Positions 1 through 12,489 of a stretch of DNA of 64,000 nt are shown in pieces. Below the pieces are notes generated by a model. It did not search any database. It worked only from the letters and a program-made list of their open reading frames with translations, and had not been told where the DNA came from. Source of the DNA: Ensifer sp. WSM1721. GTDB lineage: Bacteria; Pseudomonadota; Alphaproteobacteria; Rhizobiales; Rhizobiaceae. Every line of letters begins with the position of its first letter. Positions within the stretch are counted from its first letter, which is position 1. Position numbers and translations under genes: made by a program. The stretch is from contig NZ_CP165782.1 of the NCBI RefSeq assembly GCF_000513895.2, forward strand, positions 1,054,001 to 1,118,000. Reading direction: 5' to 3'.

Positions 1-129
1 CGGCTTGTGATCGGCGATGCGCCGGAGCTTCGACGAGCCGGCAAAAGCAACCGGCTGCAGCCCGTAAGACTGGACAGCGACGACGGGAAACGGGATATCC
101 TGCGCACCGGACAGAATCGGAGTGCGGTG

Positions 130-3627
<3,498 letters not shown>

Positions 3628-3701
3628 GCGGTGGTCGTTTCGGACCGAAGTCCTCAGCGTTTGCACCGTGACCGACTCGAATGACCGCAGTGGCGGACGC
3701 C

Positions 3702-4928
3702 TCAGCTATGCGGCGTTCTCGTGATGGTGATGAAATCCGTTCCTTCGCCGGTTTCCAGCCCTGAATCGGTGTCGGTGATCGAAAGCGACGAGCCGTTCAC
3801 GAGAAGGCCCGCTATGCGCTCGCGCACTTCCTCGGGCACTGTGATACGCCCCACCGTGCGCTCGACTGCGTCGAATGGCGGCAGGTCGGTCTCGGCCGTG
3901 ATGCCGAGCCGTTTCTTCGTGGCCTTCGGAAGGTGGTTTTCAAGGGAGATGCCGAACCATTTGCCCTGTCTGCTCTTGGGGTCCAGGTCCTGGAACTGCA
4001 ACAAATGCGTTCCAAGCGCCTTCGCGGGTTCTGCAATGGTTACGTCTGCCTCGAACAGCGGCTGAAATTGCCGGCGCACGCGTAGGATGCCGTTCGGCGG
4101 CATGCCGCGGCCGGCCTTGCGAAAGGCCGCTTCGATCAGCCCCTGCGTCATCTTGCCGTCCGCCGGCAATCCTTCAGCCTTTTGGAACGCCTGGATTGCG
4201 GCAAGCGTGGCGGGGCCGATGAAGCCGTCCGGCGGGCCGGCATCGTAGCCGAGCATGTTCAGAAGCGTCTGGAGATCACGTACGGTCTCTTGCACGCCGC
4301 GCCGGGTGATCAGGATACGAATCGGCGCCTTCTGCTGGTCGGATGCGACGGGCGAGGGATGTTTGTCCGTCATGGCAACTTCGACGGCGTTCTCGTTGAA
4401 CTCGCCGATCGCGGGGCGCAGTGGCACGTCCGACAAGGCCGGCCCGCGCGGGCGCGACTGGTTCGGCTGGAACAGCGTGGCGCTCGACACCGCGACCGGT
4501 GTGGTCTGGCTATCCGATATGACCACATGCATGCCGTAGCCGGTCATCTTGTAGAGCGCTGCGGCGAACTTGCTCGGCAGTCGCACGCAGCCATGCGAGG
4601 CCGGGTAGTCCGGCACGTGGTTCGAGCCGTGCAGCGCGATGCCGGACCAGGTGAGCCGCTGCATGAACGGCATAGGTGCATTCGAATAGATGTTGGATCT
4701 GTGATGGCGGCGCTTCTCCAGGATCGAGAAGATGCCCGTCGGCGTCGGGTGGCCGGGCTTGCCGGTGGAGACTTTTGACGTGGCGACGACTGTGTCGCCG
4801 TCGTAGACGACGAGGGACTGCTGCTCTATCGAGACGACGATCTGCAGTGGAGCCTTGCTGCCGGCCGCAAGCGCGGACGGCGACGACATTGCAAGAGCCG
4901 CAAACGCGATCCTGAGAGTGAAACGCAA
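3702..4928 (-). CDS. L,D-transpeptidase (YkuD) with peptidoglycan-binding domain
   Basis: Exported cell-wall enzyme, 408 residues, expected to make 3-3 peptidoglycan crosslinks or attach proteins to peptidoglycan in the periplasm. A signal peptide spans about residues 1-22 (ending SALAAG). The YkuD domain follows, with the catalytic HGSNHVPDYPASHGCVRL motif and Cys at about residue 114. A PG_binding_1 repeat lies near residues 210-275, with NMLGYDAGPPDGFIGPAT typical of that fold. The start is TTG with GAGGG six bases upstream. The C-terminal 130 residues are unassigned. The first 20 residues look like a normal Sec signal. Substrate specificity cannot be read from sequence. Confidence 0.9.
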   Translation of the reverse strand: MRFTLRIAFAALAMSSPSALAAGSKAPLQIVVSIEQQSLVVYDGDTVVATSKVSTGKPGHPTPTGIFSILEKRRHHRSNIYSNAPMPFMQRLTWSGIALHGSNHVPDYPASHGCVRLPSKFAAALYKMTGYGMHVVISDSQTTPVAVSSATLFQPNQSRPRGPALSDVPLRPAIGEFNENAVEVAMTDKHPSPVASDQQKAPIRILITRRGVQETVRDLQTLLNMLGYDAGPPDGFIGPATLAAIQAFQKAEGLPADGKMTQGLIEAAFRKAGRGMPPNGILRVRRQFQPLFEADVTIAEPAKALGTHLLQFQDLDPKSRQGKWFGISLENHLPKATKKRLGITAETDLPPFDAVERTVGRITVPEEVRERIAGLLVNGSSLSITDTDSGLETGEGTDFITITRTPHS

Positions 4929-5094
4929 TACTTACCCTCGTTCGAACAGTGAAGCGCTGCGCCTGTAGGCGGCGCATAGGCTCGCGCTTTCGCTCCGGCG
5001 CATGCGCCCGGGCTGTCGGACGAGGCTATCGTTCAATATTTAAGAAATTGCACCACATGCGGGAGCGGAGCCTGACGGGGCAGGGGGGCACCAA

Positions 5095-6387
5095 TTATTG
5101 ATCGCGTCGCCGGCGGCCGAAGGTATAGCCCGTCTCGACGCTCGCTCTCCCGAATTTGTCCCGCAGCTTGTTGATCGCCTCTTCCGCGGCGGCGCGCCTC
5201 GTTGCCAGCGGATCGACCAGATCCGGCGGATCGGCAAGAGTCGGATCGGAGAGGTCGCTGACGCCGATGCCGATAAGCCGGTATTTCGTCCCGTCTGCCT
5301 CCTTTTCGAGGAGCTGCAGACCAGTGCGGAAGATGCGATCGGCAAGGCACGTCGGGCTATCGAGCCGGCGATTGCGCGTGCGGAGTTTGAAATCCGCGGT
5401 CTTGAGCTTGAGCACGACCGTCTGCCCGGCAAGGGCGGACTTGCGCAGCCGAAACGCCACCTGTTCGCTCAATCGCCTGAGATGTGGCACGAGTTCCTCG
5501 AGGCGCGACAAGTCGTCGTTGAAGGTCGTCTCGGAGGAGACGCTCTTAGCCTCCCCGTCGGTTTCGACGGTCCGCTCGTCCAGGCCTCGCGAAAGCCGAT
5601 AGAGCCTCTGGCCCATTGTTCCGTAGCGGCGCATGAGGTCGGCCTCCTCCATCGTCTGCAATTGACCGATGGTGCGGATGCCGTCCCTTTCGAGCGTCTG
5701 AGCGAAGGCCTTGCCGACGCCCCAGATCAGCGTGACGGGGCGGTCTCTTAGGAAATCCACCGCCTCGGCCTGGCCGATCACGGAAAAGCCCCGTGGCTTT
5801 TGCAGGTCGGAGGCGACCTTGGCGAGGAATTTGCAATAGGAAAGCCCGACGGAAACGGTGATGCCGATCTCGTTCTCCACGCGCTTGGCGAACCGGGCCA
5901 ACGTTCGGGCGGGCGGGTCGTTGTGAAGCCGCTCGGTGCCGCTCAGGTCGAGAAAGGCCTCGTCTATGGAGAGTGGTTGCACGAGCGGCGTCAGCTCCAG
6001 CATCATGGCCCGGACCTCGCGCCCGACACCGACGTATTTCTCCATGTCCGGCTTGATCACGACCGCCTCCGGGCAGGCCTCGAGGGCCTTGAACATCGGC
6101 ATTGCGGAGCGCACGCCGCGGATGCGGGCGACGTAGCAGGCGGTTGAGACGACGCCCCGTTTGCCGCCGCCGATGATCACCGGCTTGTCGGCGAGCTCCG
6201 GATTGTCACGCTTCTCGATCGAGGCGTAAAAGGCATCGCAATCGATATGTGCCAAGGTCAACTGATAGAGTTCGGAATGGTTGAGCAGTCGCGGGCTGCC
6301 GCAGGCCAGGCACCGTCGCGCCGGGGCGGTCTGTTCCTTCAGGCAATCGCGGCAGAAGCCGGGGATCGATCGAGCGCTCTCGGACAT
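5095..6387 (-). CDS. dinB: DNA polymerase IV (Y family)
   Basis: Translesion polymerase of 430 residues. Palm catalytic acids are visible in [13 protein letters not shown] (Asp49, Asp51) and [13 protein letters not shown] (Asp142, Glu143); helix-hairpin-helix ([19 protein letters not shown]) and little-finger regions follow. Unlike the E. coli enzyme, about 40 extra N-terminal residues carry a C-x2-C-x10-C-x2-C set (Cys12, Cys15, Cys26, Cys29), a probable zinc ribbon. An exact GTTC-N7-GTTC LexA box lies five bases upstream of the ATG, so SOS induction is expected. No Shine-Dalgarno fits between box and start, which suggests a leaderless or very short leader. Divergent from a GNAT gene. Confidence 0.93.
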   Translation of the reverse strand: MSESARSIPGFCRDCLKEQTAPARRCLACGSPRLLNHSELYQLTLAHIDCDAFYASIEKRDNPELADKPVIIGGGKRGVVSTACYVARIRGVRSAMPMFKALEACPEAVVIKPDMEKYVGVGREVRAMMLELTPLVQPLSIDEAFLDLSGTERLHNDPPARTLARFAKRVENEIGITVSVGLSYCKFLAKVASDLQKPRGFSVIGQAEAVDFLRDRPVTLIWGVGKAFAQTLERDGIRTIGQLQTMEEADLMRRYGTMGQRLYRLSRGLDERTVETDGEAKSVSSETTFNDDLSRLEELVPHLRRLSEQVAFRLRKSALAGQTVVLKLKTADFKLRTRNRRLDSPTCLADRIFRTGLQLLEKEADGTKYRLIGIGVSDLSDPTLADPPDLVDPLATRRAAAEEAINKLRDKFGRASVETGYTFGRRRRDQ

Positions 6388-6392
6388 GTTGG

Positions 6393-6407
6393 GAACAAAT
6401 GTTGAAC
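6393..6407 (-). promoter_or_regulatory. LexA (SOS) box upstream of dinB
   Basis: The plus strand reads GAAC-AAATGTT-GAAC, i.e. GTTC-N7-GTTC on the dinB strand, the direct-repeat operator known for alphaproteobacterial LexA. It ends five bases before the dinB ATG and 55 bases before the divergent GNAT start. Both half-sites are exact. Its position would block transcription initiation of dinB and perhaps of the GNAT gene. Confidence 0.85.
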
Positions 6408-6462
6408 GCGGCGACTTTACGCTCTACGCTGTTGAGTCTCAAGGCGGCGGTCGGAGGCTCCT

Positions 6463-7050
6463 TTGGATATCGCCCTGCAATTTGCGCCGGTGACTAGGAA
6501 TCGCTGGCGGGATTTCGAGACCCTCTTCGGTCCGAAGGGGGCATTCTGCGGCTGCTGGTGCGTCGCCTTGCGGCTGCCTTACGCGATCCGCGGCAAGATG
6601 ACGACTGAGGAGCGAAAGGATTTCATGCGCGCGCGGATCGCGGCCGGGCCGCCGCCTGGCATTCTCGGTTATTCGGAGGGAAAGCCGGTCGCCTGGGTTC
6701 AGGTCGGTCCGCGTCATGATGTGCCGCAGTTCAATTCGCCGCGCACGTGTTCCCGGCCGCTCGAAGAGCGTGAGGCGGAGGACGCAGGTGTCTGGGCGGT
6801 GAGTTGCTTCTTCCTTTCGTCGCCGCTGCGCGGCAAGGGATTGAGCCACCGCATGCTTGCGGCCGCGATCGATCATGCGCGAATGGGAGGTGCCCGCTAC
6901 CTCGATGCGTGCCCGATCGACCACACCAAACAGCCGAAATCAGTGACCCTCTATATCGGCTCGACCGCCATCTTCGAGGCCGCCGGCTTCGAGACCGTCG
7001 CCCGGCGCAAGGACGGCCGGCCTCTGATGCGTCTGCACTTGAGGCAATGA
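6463..7050 (+). CDS. GNAT family N-acetyltransferase
   Basis: Predicted acetyl-CoA-dependent acetyltransferase, 195 residues, substrate unknown. The acetyl-CoA binding stretch is visible as a beta strand followed by LSSPLRGKGLSHRML (R/Q-x-x-G-x-G/A-like). The N-terminus has an unusual Cys/Trp cluster (AFCGCWCVAL), typical of a small GNAT subfamily. Start is a TTG with CGGAGG five bases upstream, the only good ribosome site. The gene is divergent from dinB and shares the 75-bp region with the LexA box, so damage-inducible expression is possible but unproven. Confidence 0.8.
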   Translation: MDIALQFAPVTRNRWRDFETLFGPKGAFCGCWCVALRLPYAIRGKMTTEERKDFMRARIAAGPPPGILGYSEGKPVAWVQVGPRHDVPQFNSPRTCSRPLEEREAEDAGVWAVSCFFLSSPLRGKGLSHRMLAAAIDHARMGGARYLDACPIDHTKQPKSVTLYIGSTAIFEAAGFETVARRKDGRPLMRLHLRQ

Positions 7051-7128
7051 GCAATGCTTGTCCGAAATGCCATCCACCCACACCAAGGCGCCGACGGGCT
7101 GCTGGCGCCTTCATGGAGACAGCCACGA

Positions 7129-7401
7129 TCAACCGTCGTCGTGGTCTCGCGGACCGGAAAAGACGTGGTGGGCGCGGACGACGTCTTCTGGAGAGACCCC
7201 GGTTGCGGTGCAGAAGGCCATCAGGGTCGGCTCGTGATCCATCAGGAACGCGACGAGTCCGCCCATGAAGCCTGGATCGCCCGCCGCGCTGCGCAGCGAG
7301 GCCACATCCGTGCCGGTCAACGCCAGGAAGCGCGACAGCAGTTCCGGCTCGCCCGCGAGCCAGGTGAGGATGGCGATCGCCGTATCGTCAGCACTCTTCA
7401 T
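7129..7401 (-). CDS. DUF3572 family protein
   Basis: Small cytoplasmic protein of 90 residues that I recognise as the Rhizobiales DUF3572 family: alpha-helical, with LTWLAGEPELLSRFLALTG and the C-terminal VSPEDVVRAHH. Function unknown. It has no signal peptide or membrane segment. It is transcribed away from divK, and the intervening 156 bp should contain both promoters. This pairing next to divK fits rhizobial gene order. Confidence 0.8.
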   Translation of the reverse strand: MKSADDTAIAILTWLAGEPELLSRFLALTGTDVASLRSAAGDPGFMGGLVAFLMDHEPTLMAFCTATGVSPEDVVRAHHVFSGPRDHDDG

Positions 7402-7557
7402 GATGTCGGGCCTCTTCTCATTTGGCGGCCGGAATTACCTATTTTTCAACCAAATAGCGCTAGCCTGCCAATCGATGAAATGCGTCGAGTCGTCGGTTGT
7501 GCAACTTATATGTCTTAGGTGGACTTGCAAGGCGGCGGCAGACAACAAGGGATCGAC

Positions 7558-7929
7558 ATGCCCAAACAGGTGATGATTGTTGAGGACAACGAGCTGAACA
7601 TGAAGCTCTTCCGCGACCTGATCGAGGCCTCAGGCTATGCTACGATCCAGACGCGCAACGGCATGGAGGCGCTGGAGCTTGCGCGCAAGCACCGGCCCGA
7701 CCTGATCCTGATGGACATCCAACTGCCGGAGGTGTCCGGCCTGGAAGTCACGAAATGGCTCAAGGAGGACGACGAGTTGCACGTCATTCCCGTTATTGCC
7801 GTGACCGCTTTTGCGATGAAGGGCGACGAGGAGCGCATCCGCCAGGGCGGATGCGAGGCCTATGTTTCCAAACCGATTTCCGTTCCAAAATTCATTGAGA
7901 CGATCAAGACCTATCTGGGCGATGCCTGA
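7558..7929 (+). CDS. divK: Cell-cycle response regulator DivK
   Basis: Single-domain receiver protein of 123 residues. Acidic pocket residues lie in VEDNELN, the phosphoacceptor is Asp53 in [13 protein letters not shown], and the conserved Lys is in YVSKPIS. In alphaproteobacteria DivK is phosphorylated by PleC/DivJ-type kinases and controls CtrA through DivL/CckA. The start ATG is preceded by AAGGGA at about seven bases; the frame is open further upstream but lacks an equally good site. pleD follows after 17 bp in the same orientation, so the two are almost certainly cotranscribed. Confidence 0.95.
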   Translation: MPKQVMIVEDNELNMKLFRDLIEASGYATIQTRNGMEALELARKHRPDLILMDIQLPEVSGLEVTKWLKEDDELHVIPVIAVTAFAMKGDEERIRQGGCEAYVSKPISVPKFIETIKTYLGDA

Positions 7930-7946
7930 ATGCCGGGAATATTGAT

Positions 7947-9314
7947 ATGACTGCGCGTATCCTCGTCGTCGACGATGTACCAGCCAATGTGAAGCTGCTG
8001 GAAGCGCGGCTGATGGCCGAATATTTCGACGTTCTGACCGCCGGGGACGGGCATTCCGCATTGGCGATCTGCGAGAAGACGCCGATCGATCTGATCCTGC
8101 TCGATATCATGATGCCGGGCATGGATGGCTTCGAAGTCTGCGAGAGGCTGAAGGCGAACAGCCGCACGTCGCATATTCCGGTCGTCATGGTGACGGCCCT
8201 CGATCAGCCTTCGGATCGCGTGCGGGGACTAAAGGCTGGAGCGGACGACTTCCTGACGAAGCCCGTCAACGATCTGCAACTGATGTCGCGGGTGAAAAGT
8301 CTCGTACGGCTGAAGAACGTCAGCGACGAGTTGCGCCTGAGGGCGCAGACCGCCCATACGATTGGCCTGCAGGAACTCGCGCGGCTCGACCGCCCGGATG
8401 AGCCCGGCAATATCCTGCTCGTCGATGGCCGCGCCTCCTCGCAAGAGCGGCTCGTGCGCGCTCTGAGCCCGATTGCCGAGGTCTCCGTCATCTCGGATCC
8501 GCAGGCTGCTCTCTTCGAGGCCGCCGAGAGCAGTTTCGATCTCGTGATCGTCAATGCGAACTTCGACGATTACGACCCGCTGCGTCTGTGCTCGCAGCTG
8601 CGCTCGCTCGAGCGAACGCGCTTCATCCCTCTCCTGCTGGTCACGGAGCAGGGTCACGACGAAATGATTGTCCGCGCACTAGAGCTCGGCGTGACGGACT
8701 ATATCATGCGTCCCGTCGATCCAAACGAACTGGTCGCTCGCTCTCTCACACAGATCCGGCGCAAACTCTGCAACGATCGTCTGCGCGCGAGCGTGCAGCA
8801 GACGATCGAATTGGCGATCACGGACGATCTCACCGGATTGCACAACAGACGCTATCTCGACGGCCACCTCAAACTGCTAATGGACCGGGCGGGCGCGCGC
8901 GGTCGACCGCTGTCGATTTGCATTACCGATATCGATCGCTTCAAGCGTGTGAACGACACCTATGGCCACGATGCGGGCGACGAGGTGCTGCGCGAATTTG
9001 CCAATCGTGTTCGCGCAACCGTTCGGGGAGCGGATCTTGCCTGCCGTTTCGGCGGGGAGGAGTTCGTGATCGTCATGCCCGACACGACGCCAGAGATGGC
9101 GGCGATCGTCGCGGAACGTCTTCGACTAATGGTTGAGAGTCGCGGATTCGAGATTCCGCGTGCAGATACGGTCCTGAGCGTCACGGCATCGCTTGGAACC
9201 GCGAGCCTGAGGCCTGAAGGGGACACGGCCGAGGCTCTCCTGAAAAGGGCCGATATGGCTCTTTATCAGGCGAAGAACGGTGGTCGCAACCGGGTCGTTG
9301 CCGCGGCCGCCTGA
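7947..9314 (+). CDS. pleD: Diguanylate cyclase response regulator PleD
   Basis: Polar differentiation regulator of 455 residues that makes c-di-GMP from two GTP. Order: REC1 with phosphoacceptor Asp53 (LILLDIMMPGMDGFE), a second degenerate receiver-like domain (about residues 150-270), and a GGDEF domain near 290-450. The active-site signature is GGEEF at about 369-373, and RGAD (R-x-x-D) five residues before it is an intact allosteric inhibition site. Both catalytic and feedback functions therefore look preserved. It sits directly behind divK, the arrangement known in Caulobacter and rhizobia. Confidence 0.95.
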   Translation: MTARILVVDDVPANVKLLEARLMAEYFDVLTAGDGHSALAICEKTPIDLILLDIMMPGMDGFEVCERLKANSRTSHIPVVMVTALDQPSDRVRGLKAGADDFLTKPVNDLQLMSRVKSLVRLKNVSDELRLRAQTAHTIGLQELARLDRPDEPGNILLVDGRASSQERLVRALSPIAEVSVISDPQAALFEAAESSFDLVIVNANFDDYDPLRLCSQLRSLERTRFIPLLLVTEQGHDEMIVRALELGVTDYIMRPVDPNELVARSLTQIRRKLCNDRLRASVQQTIELAITDDLTGLHNRRYLDGHLKLLMDRAGARGRPLSICITDIDRFKRVNDTYGHDAGDEVLREFANRVRATVRGADLACRFGGEEFVIVMPDTTPEMAAIVAERLRLMVESRGFEIPRADTVLSVTASLGTASLRPEGDTAEALLKRADMALYQAKNGGRNRVVAAAA

Positions 9315-9473
9315 CCACTTCGAATGCAATTCTTCGGCGATCGCGAAGGGCCTGTTCTCCCCTCTTGCCAAGGTTCTCTTAGGTTGTATTCTCTGCCGCG
9401 TCGCTGTGCTGGGGCAACGCACTTCCATGGGCGACGGGTTCGGGGGCTGTCCGAATCTGAGACAGAATTAACC

Positions 9474-9522
9474 AAACGCCGAGCAACCTGCTTCGGCGTT
9501 TAAGAATTCGTTGATTTTTTTT
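9474..9522 (+). terminator. Probable pleD terminator
   Basis: A nine-base stem (AAACGCCGA pairing with TCGGCGTTT, loop 9483-9492) is followed about 11 bases later by a run of T (9514-9522). It lies 160 bp after pleD, so it could end the divK-pleD transcript. The T-run is farther from the stem than ideal. Confidence 0.5.
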
Positions 9523-9621
9523 CATTTTCAGGCAATGCTGATAAGCGAGGAAGTAGGACTTCCATAGCTATCGGTTACCCCATGATGCTCAGGTCCGCCG
9601 CATCTCCTGGGTCGTGGGGTC

Positions 9622-9722
9622 GGTCGGCTGGCTTCCGATTTGCGGATTCCTCGTGCCGCAACCGGGACCAGCCGACCCCCTTTCGCAAACGCCGCTTCGA
9701 AAGAAGCGGCGTTTCGTTTTTC
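9622..9722 (+). ncRNA. Candidate structured small RNA between pleD and rpmG
   Basis: No coding gene explains this stretch. A perfect ten-base stem (GGTCGGCTGG at 9622-9631 with CCAGCCGACC at 9668-9677) encloses a six-base hairpin (TTGCGG 9640-9645 with CCGCAA 9656-9661). It is followed by a strong intrinsic terminator (AAACGCCGCTTC 9687-9698 with GAAGCGGCGTTT 9703-9714, then a T-rich tail to 9722). A 5' end is not obvious; a transcript could begin between about 9540 and 9615. Rhizobial trans-acting sRNA families such as alpha-r9 would be the first comparison, but I cannot confirm membership. Confidence 0.55.
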
Positions 9723-9821
9723 TACTGCTGCACAGTGTTGCGCAACATATGTGGGCGCAGCCGAAAAGAAAAAGCGCCGACCTTGACGGCGGCGCTCCTC
9801 GATCAACAGGAAATGGCGATC

Positions 9822-9989
9822 TTACTTGATCTTCGTTTCCTTGAATTCGACGTGCTTCTTGACGATCGGATCGTACTTCGTCTTCGTCATCTTTTCCGTC
9901 ATCGTGCGGCTGTTCTTGGTCGTGACGTAGAAGAAACCCGTGTCGGCCGTCGACAGCAGCTTGATCTTGATGGTGGTAGCTTTCGCCAT
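9822..9989 (-). CDS. rpmG: 50S ribosomal protein L33
   Basis: A 55-residue basic protein starting [20 protein letters not shown] and ending [11 protein letters not shown], matching bacterial L33. It lies on the 50S subunit near the E site. It lacks the two CxxC zinc pairs found in some L33 paralogues, so it is the zinc-free form. ATG at 9989. It is downstream of the MFS gene by 95 bp on the same strand and converges with the pleD small-RNA region. Confidence 0.95.
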   Translation of the reverse strand: MAKATTIKIKLLSTADTGFFYVTTKNSRTMTEKMTKTKYDPIVKKHVEFKETKIK

Positions 9990-10084
9990 GGTCGTCCTGC
10001 CTTTATGAAAAAATGAAAGCCGTGGACAACCGGTTGCGGGCCACGGTCAAGGTTGGCGCGAAACTACAAATCGCGACCGAAAAG

Positions 10085-11269
10085 TCAAGGCCGTTTTGGA
10101 TTCAAAACGATGCGGACGAGCGTAAGCACAACATAAAGACCGAAGAAGCCCGCGATCGCCCAGGCAAAACCGTTATTGCCCGTGACGTCCATCGCCGCGC
10201 CGACCGCCTGTGGCCCTGCTACGGTGCCGACAGCGTAAGAGAAGACGAAAGCGGCATTGGCGGCCGCTAGATCCGCGCCTTGAAGGCGGGAACCGAGATG
10301 GCTGAGGCCGACCGTATAGAGCCCTGACACGCATCCGCCCCAGAACAGGAGCACAAGCGCCATCAGGAACCAGCTTTCGACCAGCATTGGCAAAAACAGG
10401 GCGCCCACGAAGCCGATCAAGGTGAGCGCCGACAACACCGTTCGGCGATCCTTGACGCGGTCCGAGAGCATGCCGAGTGGAATCTGGAAGATGAAATTGC
10501 CGATGCCCATGACGGTCAGGAGCAGGGCGGCCTGCGATTCGGTGAAGCCTGCGCGCGTCCCGAAGATCGGAAACAGAGATAGGCCGCCTGATTCGACCGC
10601 GCCAAAGATAAAGACCGCTGCTGTTGCCGTCGGCACCAGGAAGACATAGCGCATGAAATGGCGTTCCGGCTTCTCATCGAGCACCGGGCTTTCGTCGCGT
10701 GCCAGAAAGATCGGAATCGCGGAAAGCAGGATCACGCCGGCGCCGACGGCGAAGGGCAGGAGCCCTTCGCTGCCGAGGATGGAGAAGAGCAGGGGGCCGC
10801 TCGCGAAGCCGAGCGACAGCACGGTGCCGTAGATGCCGAGCACGAAGCCGCGCCGATTGGGCGGGGCGGTCGCATTGATCCAGAATTCCGAGAGAATGAA
10901 GAGAACGGTGATCGCACCGTGAAAGATGATGCGTAAGGGGAACCAGAGCCAGAAATTGGTGATGTAGTAGAAGCCGAGCGCGCTCGCCGCCGCGAACACT
11001 ATGGCGAGAAGCATGGTTGGCGCGACGCCATGACGATGCGCAAACTTGGTCGTGAACGGGGCGGCCGCCATGGAGGCAAGGCCGGCCATCGCGGAATTGA
11101 GCCCGATCAGCGTCGGGGCGACACCGCGCTTCTCCATGATGATGCTGAGGAGAGGCAGCCCCAGGCCGATCGCAATGCCGACCGCAGTGATCGAAGCAAC
11201 CGCCGCGATCAGCGACGGCCAGTGGATTTCGTCAACCGGTGCAGGCGTACCGGGCGGCGGCTTCGACAT
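10085..11269 (-). CDS. MFS transporter
   Basis: Major facilitator superfamily permease of 394 residues with about 12 hydrophobic segments. The first helix begins near residue 17 (SLIAAVASITAVGIAIGLGL). MFS-type cytoplasmic loop sequences are visible, for example GMLSDRVKDRRTV in the second half (motif A-like). The substrate cannot be inferred. It lies 13 bp after the NUDIX gene in the topA-rnr-DUF983-NUDIX run, so it is probably the tail of that operon. Confidence 0.85.
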   Translation of the reverse strand: MSKPPPGTPAPVDEIHWPSLIAAVASITAVGIAIGLGLPLLSIIMEKRGVAPTLIGLNSAMAGLASMAAAPFTTKFAHRHGVAPTMLLAIVFAAASALGFYYITNFWLWFPLRIIFHGAITVLFILSEFWINATAPPNRRGFVLGIYGTVLSLGFASGPLLFSILGSEGLLPFAVGAGVILLSAIPIFLARDESPVLDEKPERHFMRYVFLVPTATAAVFIFGAVESGGLSLFPIFGTRAGFTESQAALLLTVMGIGNFIFQIPLGMLSDRVKDRRTVLSALTLIGFVGALFLPMLVESWFLMALVLLFWGGCVSGLYTVGLSHLGSRLQGADLAAANAAFVFSYAVGTVAGPQAVGAAMDVTGNNGFAWAIAGFFGLYVVLTLVRIVLNPKRP

Positions 11270-11282
11270 GCGACAACAATCC

Positions 11283-11996
11283 TCAGAAAAGCGTACGAAC
11301 GGGGCGCCCGTGGCGCGTGAAGTAGAACGGTACAGCCCTTTCAGGCGCGAGGGAGGGGTCCGATTCGAGCCCGCTTCTCAGATCCGAAAGGATGATGGCG
11401 GTGATCTCCGGTACATGGATGGAGGAATGGTCGCTGACATCGATCCACTGCAAATCCTGAAGCTCCCGGCTTTCCAGAACACGCGAGGGATCGATATCGG
11501 CCTCGTCCGCGAAAACAGCGAAGAACCGGGTGTCGAACCGCCTCGGGTGTCCCGGAGGAGTAATAGCCCGAGCCATATAGCGCAAGTTCGAAAGATCGGG
11601 AAGGAAGGGAAGGGATGCGCTCTTCTGGCCGTGTGCCTTGCCAAGGCTGACACCCGCCTCCTCGTAGAGTTCCCTGACGGCCGCCAATGCGAGTGCCCGA
11701 GCGCGACTGTCGGTAATCGGCCGCCCGTGCCTTGCCTTGAGCGCTTGCAGCACCGCAGGGTGAAGATCGCCCGCAAATCCCAGACGGTGATCGTCGGGAT
11801 CGCGGCGACCGCCTGGAAAAACATAGAGATCCGGCATGAAGGCATGGGCGCTGTGCCGTCTGCCCATCAACACGCGGACGCCTTTGCCCGATCGGTCGAG
11901 AAGCATGATGGAGGCCGCGTCGCGCGGTCTCACCCACGGGTGTTTTCGTGTTTCGGTCTGCTGCACGGAGTCGTCGCCGCGGCGCTCCGGTGTCAT
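11283..11996 (-). CDS. NUDIX hydrolase
   Basis: Predicted nucleoside-diphosphate-X hydrolase of 237 residues. The Nudix helix is present as AVRELYEEAGVSLGK (RE-x2-EE-x-G), with the glycine-rich start GGRRDPDD upstream and an unusually long insertion between the two. N-terminal PRDAASIMLLDRSGKGVRVLMGRR is typical of long NUDIX proteins related to the acyl-CoA diphosphatase group. Its ATG overlaps the DUF983 stop by four bases (ATGA), so translation is likely coupled. Substrate not determinable. Confidence 0.87.
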   Translation of the reverse strand: MTPERRGDDSVQQTETRKHPWVRPRDAASIMLLDRSGKGVRVLMGRRHSAHAFMPDLYVFPGGRRDPDDHRLGFAGDLHPAVLQALKARHGRPITDSRARALALAAVRELYEEAGVSLGKAHGQKSASLPFLPDLSNLRYMARAITPPGHPRRFDTRFFAVFADEADIDPSRVLESRELQDLQWIDVSDHSSIHVPEITAIILSDLRSGLESDPSLAPERAVPFYFTRHGRPVRTLF

Positions 11997-12448
11997 GCGG
12001 AAGCATCCCGCGGCGGCAGGGTGTCCTCGGGCCGATCCTCATGGCCACCGAAGCCGTGCATTTTCAGCGCCCACTGCAGCCCGATGACGGCGCCTTTGAC
12101 CGGCTGCATAAGGGCGACGGCACTGGCAAGTGTCACCGGCGCCCAGATCGCTAGGTGCTGCCACGTCGAAAGCGGCAGCACGAGATCGGTCATCATATAA
12201 CCGCCAAGCACGACGTGTCCGACAATGGTGACGACAATGTAGGGCGGGAAGTCGTCGGCGCGATGATGATCCATGCGTTCGCCGCAGGCATCGCAAGCGT
12301 CCACCGATTTGAGGAAGGCGCGAAACAGGCGGCCGCGGCCGCAGGCCGGGCAGATCCCGAGAAGGCCGCGCTTGATCGAGCGACCGACCGGCCGTTCTTC
12401 GCTCTTCGCTCCACCAAGCCGGAGGTTCTCCATCGCCGTTGCCTTCAT
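11993..12448 (-). CDS. DUF983 family membrane protein
   Basis: Small protein of about 151 residues with two CxxC pairs (CPACGRGRLF and CDACGERM) forming a probable zinc ribbon, then two hydrophobic segments (YIVVTIVGHVVLGGYM and LAIWAPVTLASAVALM). This is the DUF983 architecture, common in alphaproteobacteria and of unknown function. The ATG at 12448 has AAGGA eight bases upstream. An upstream GTG at 12493 would overlap the rnr stop by four bases and add 15 residues; I prefer 12448 on ribosome-site grounds. Confidence 0.85.
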   Translation of the reverse strand: MKATAMENLRLGGAKSEERPVGRSIKRGLLGICPACGRGRLFRAFLKSVDACDACGERMDHHRADDFPPYIVVTIVGHVVLGGYMMTDLVLPLSTWQHLAIWAPVTLASAVALMQPVKGAVIGLQWALKMHGFGGHEDRPEDTLPPRDASA

Positions 12449-12489
12449 GTCCAAAATCCTTCGTATCGGCCGTCCAGCGCGTCCGGCTA

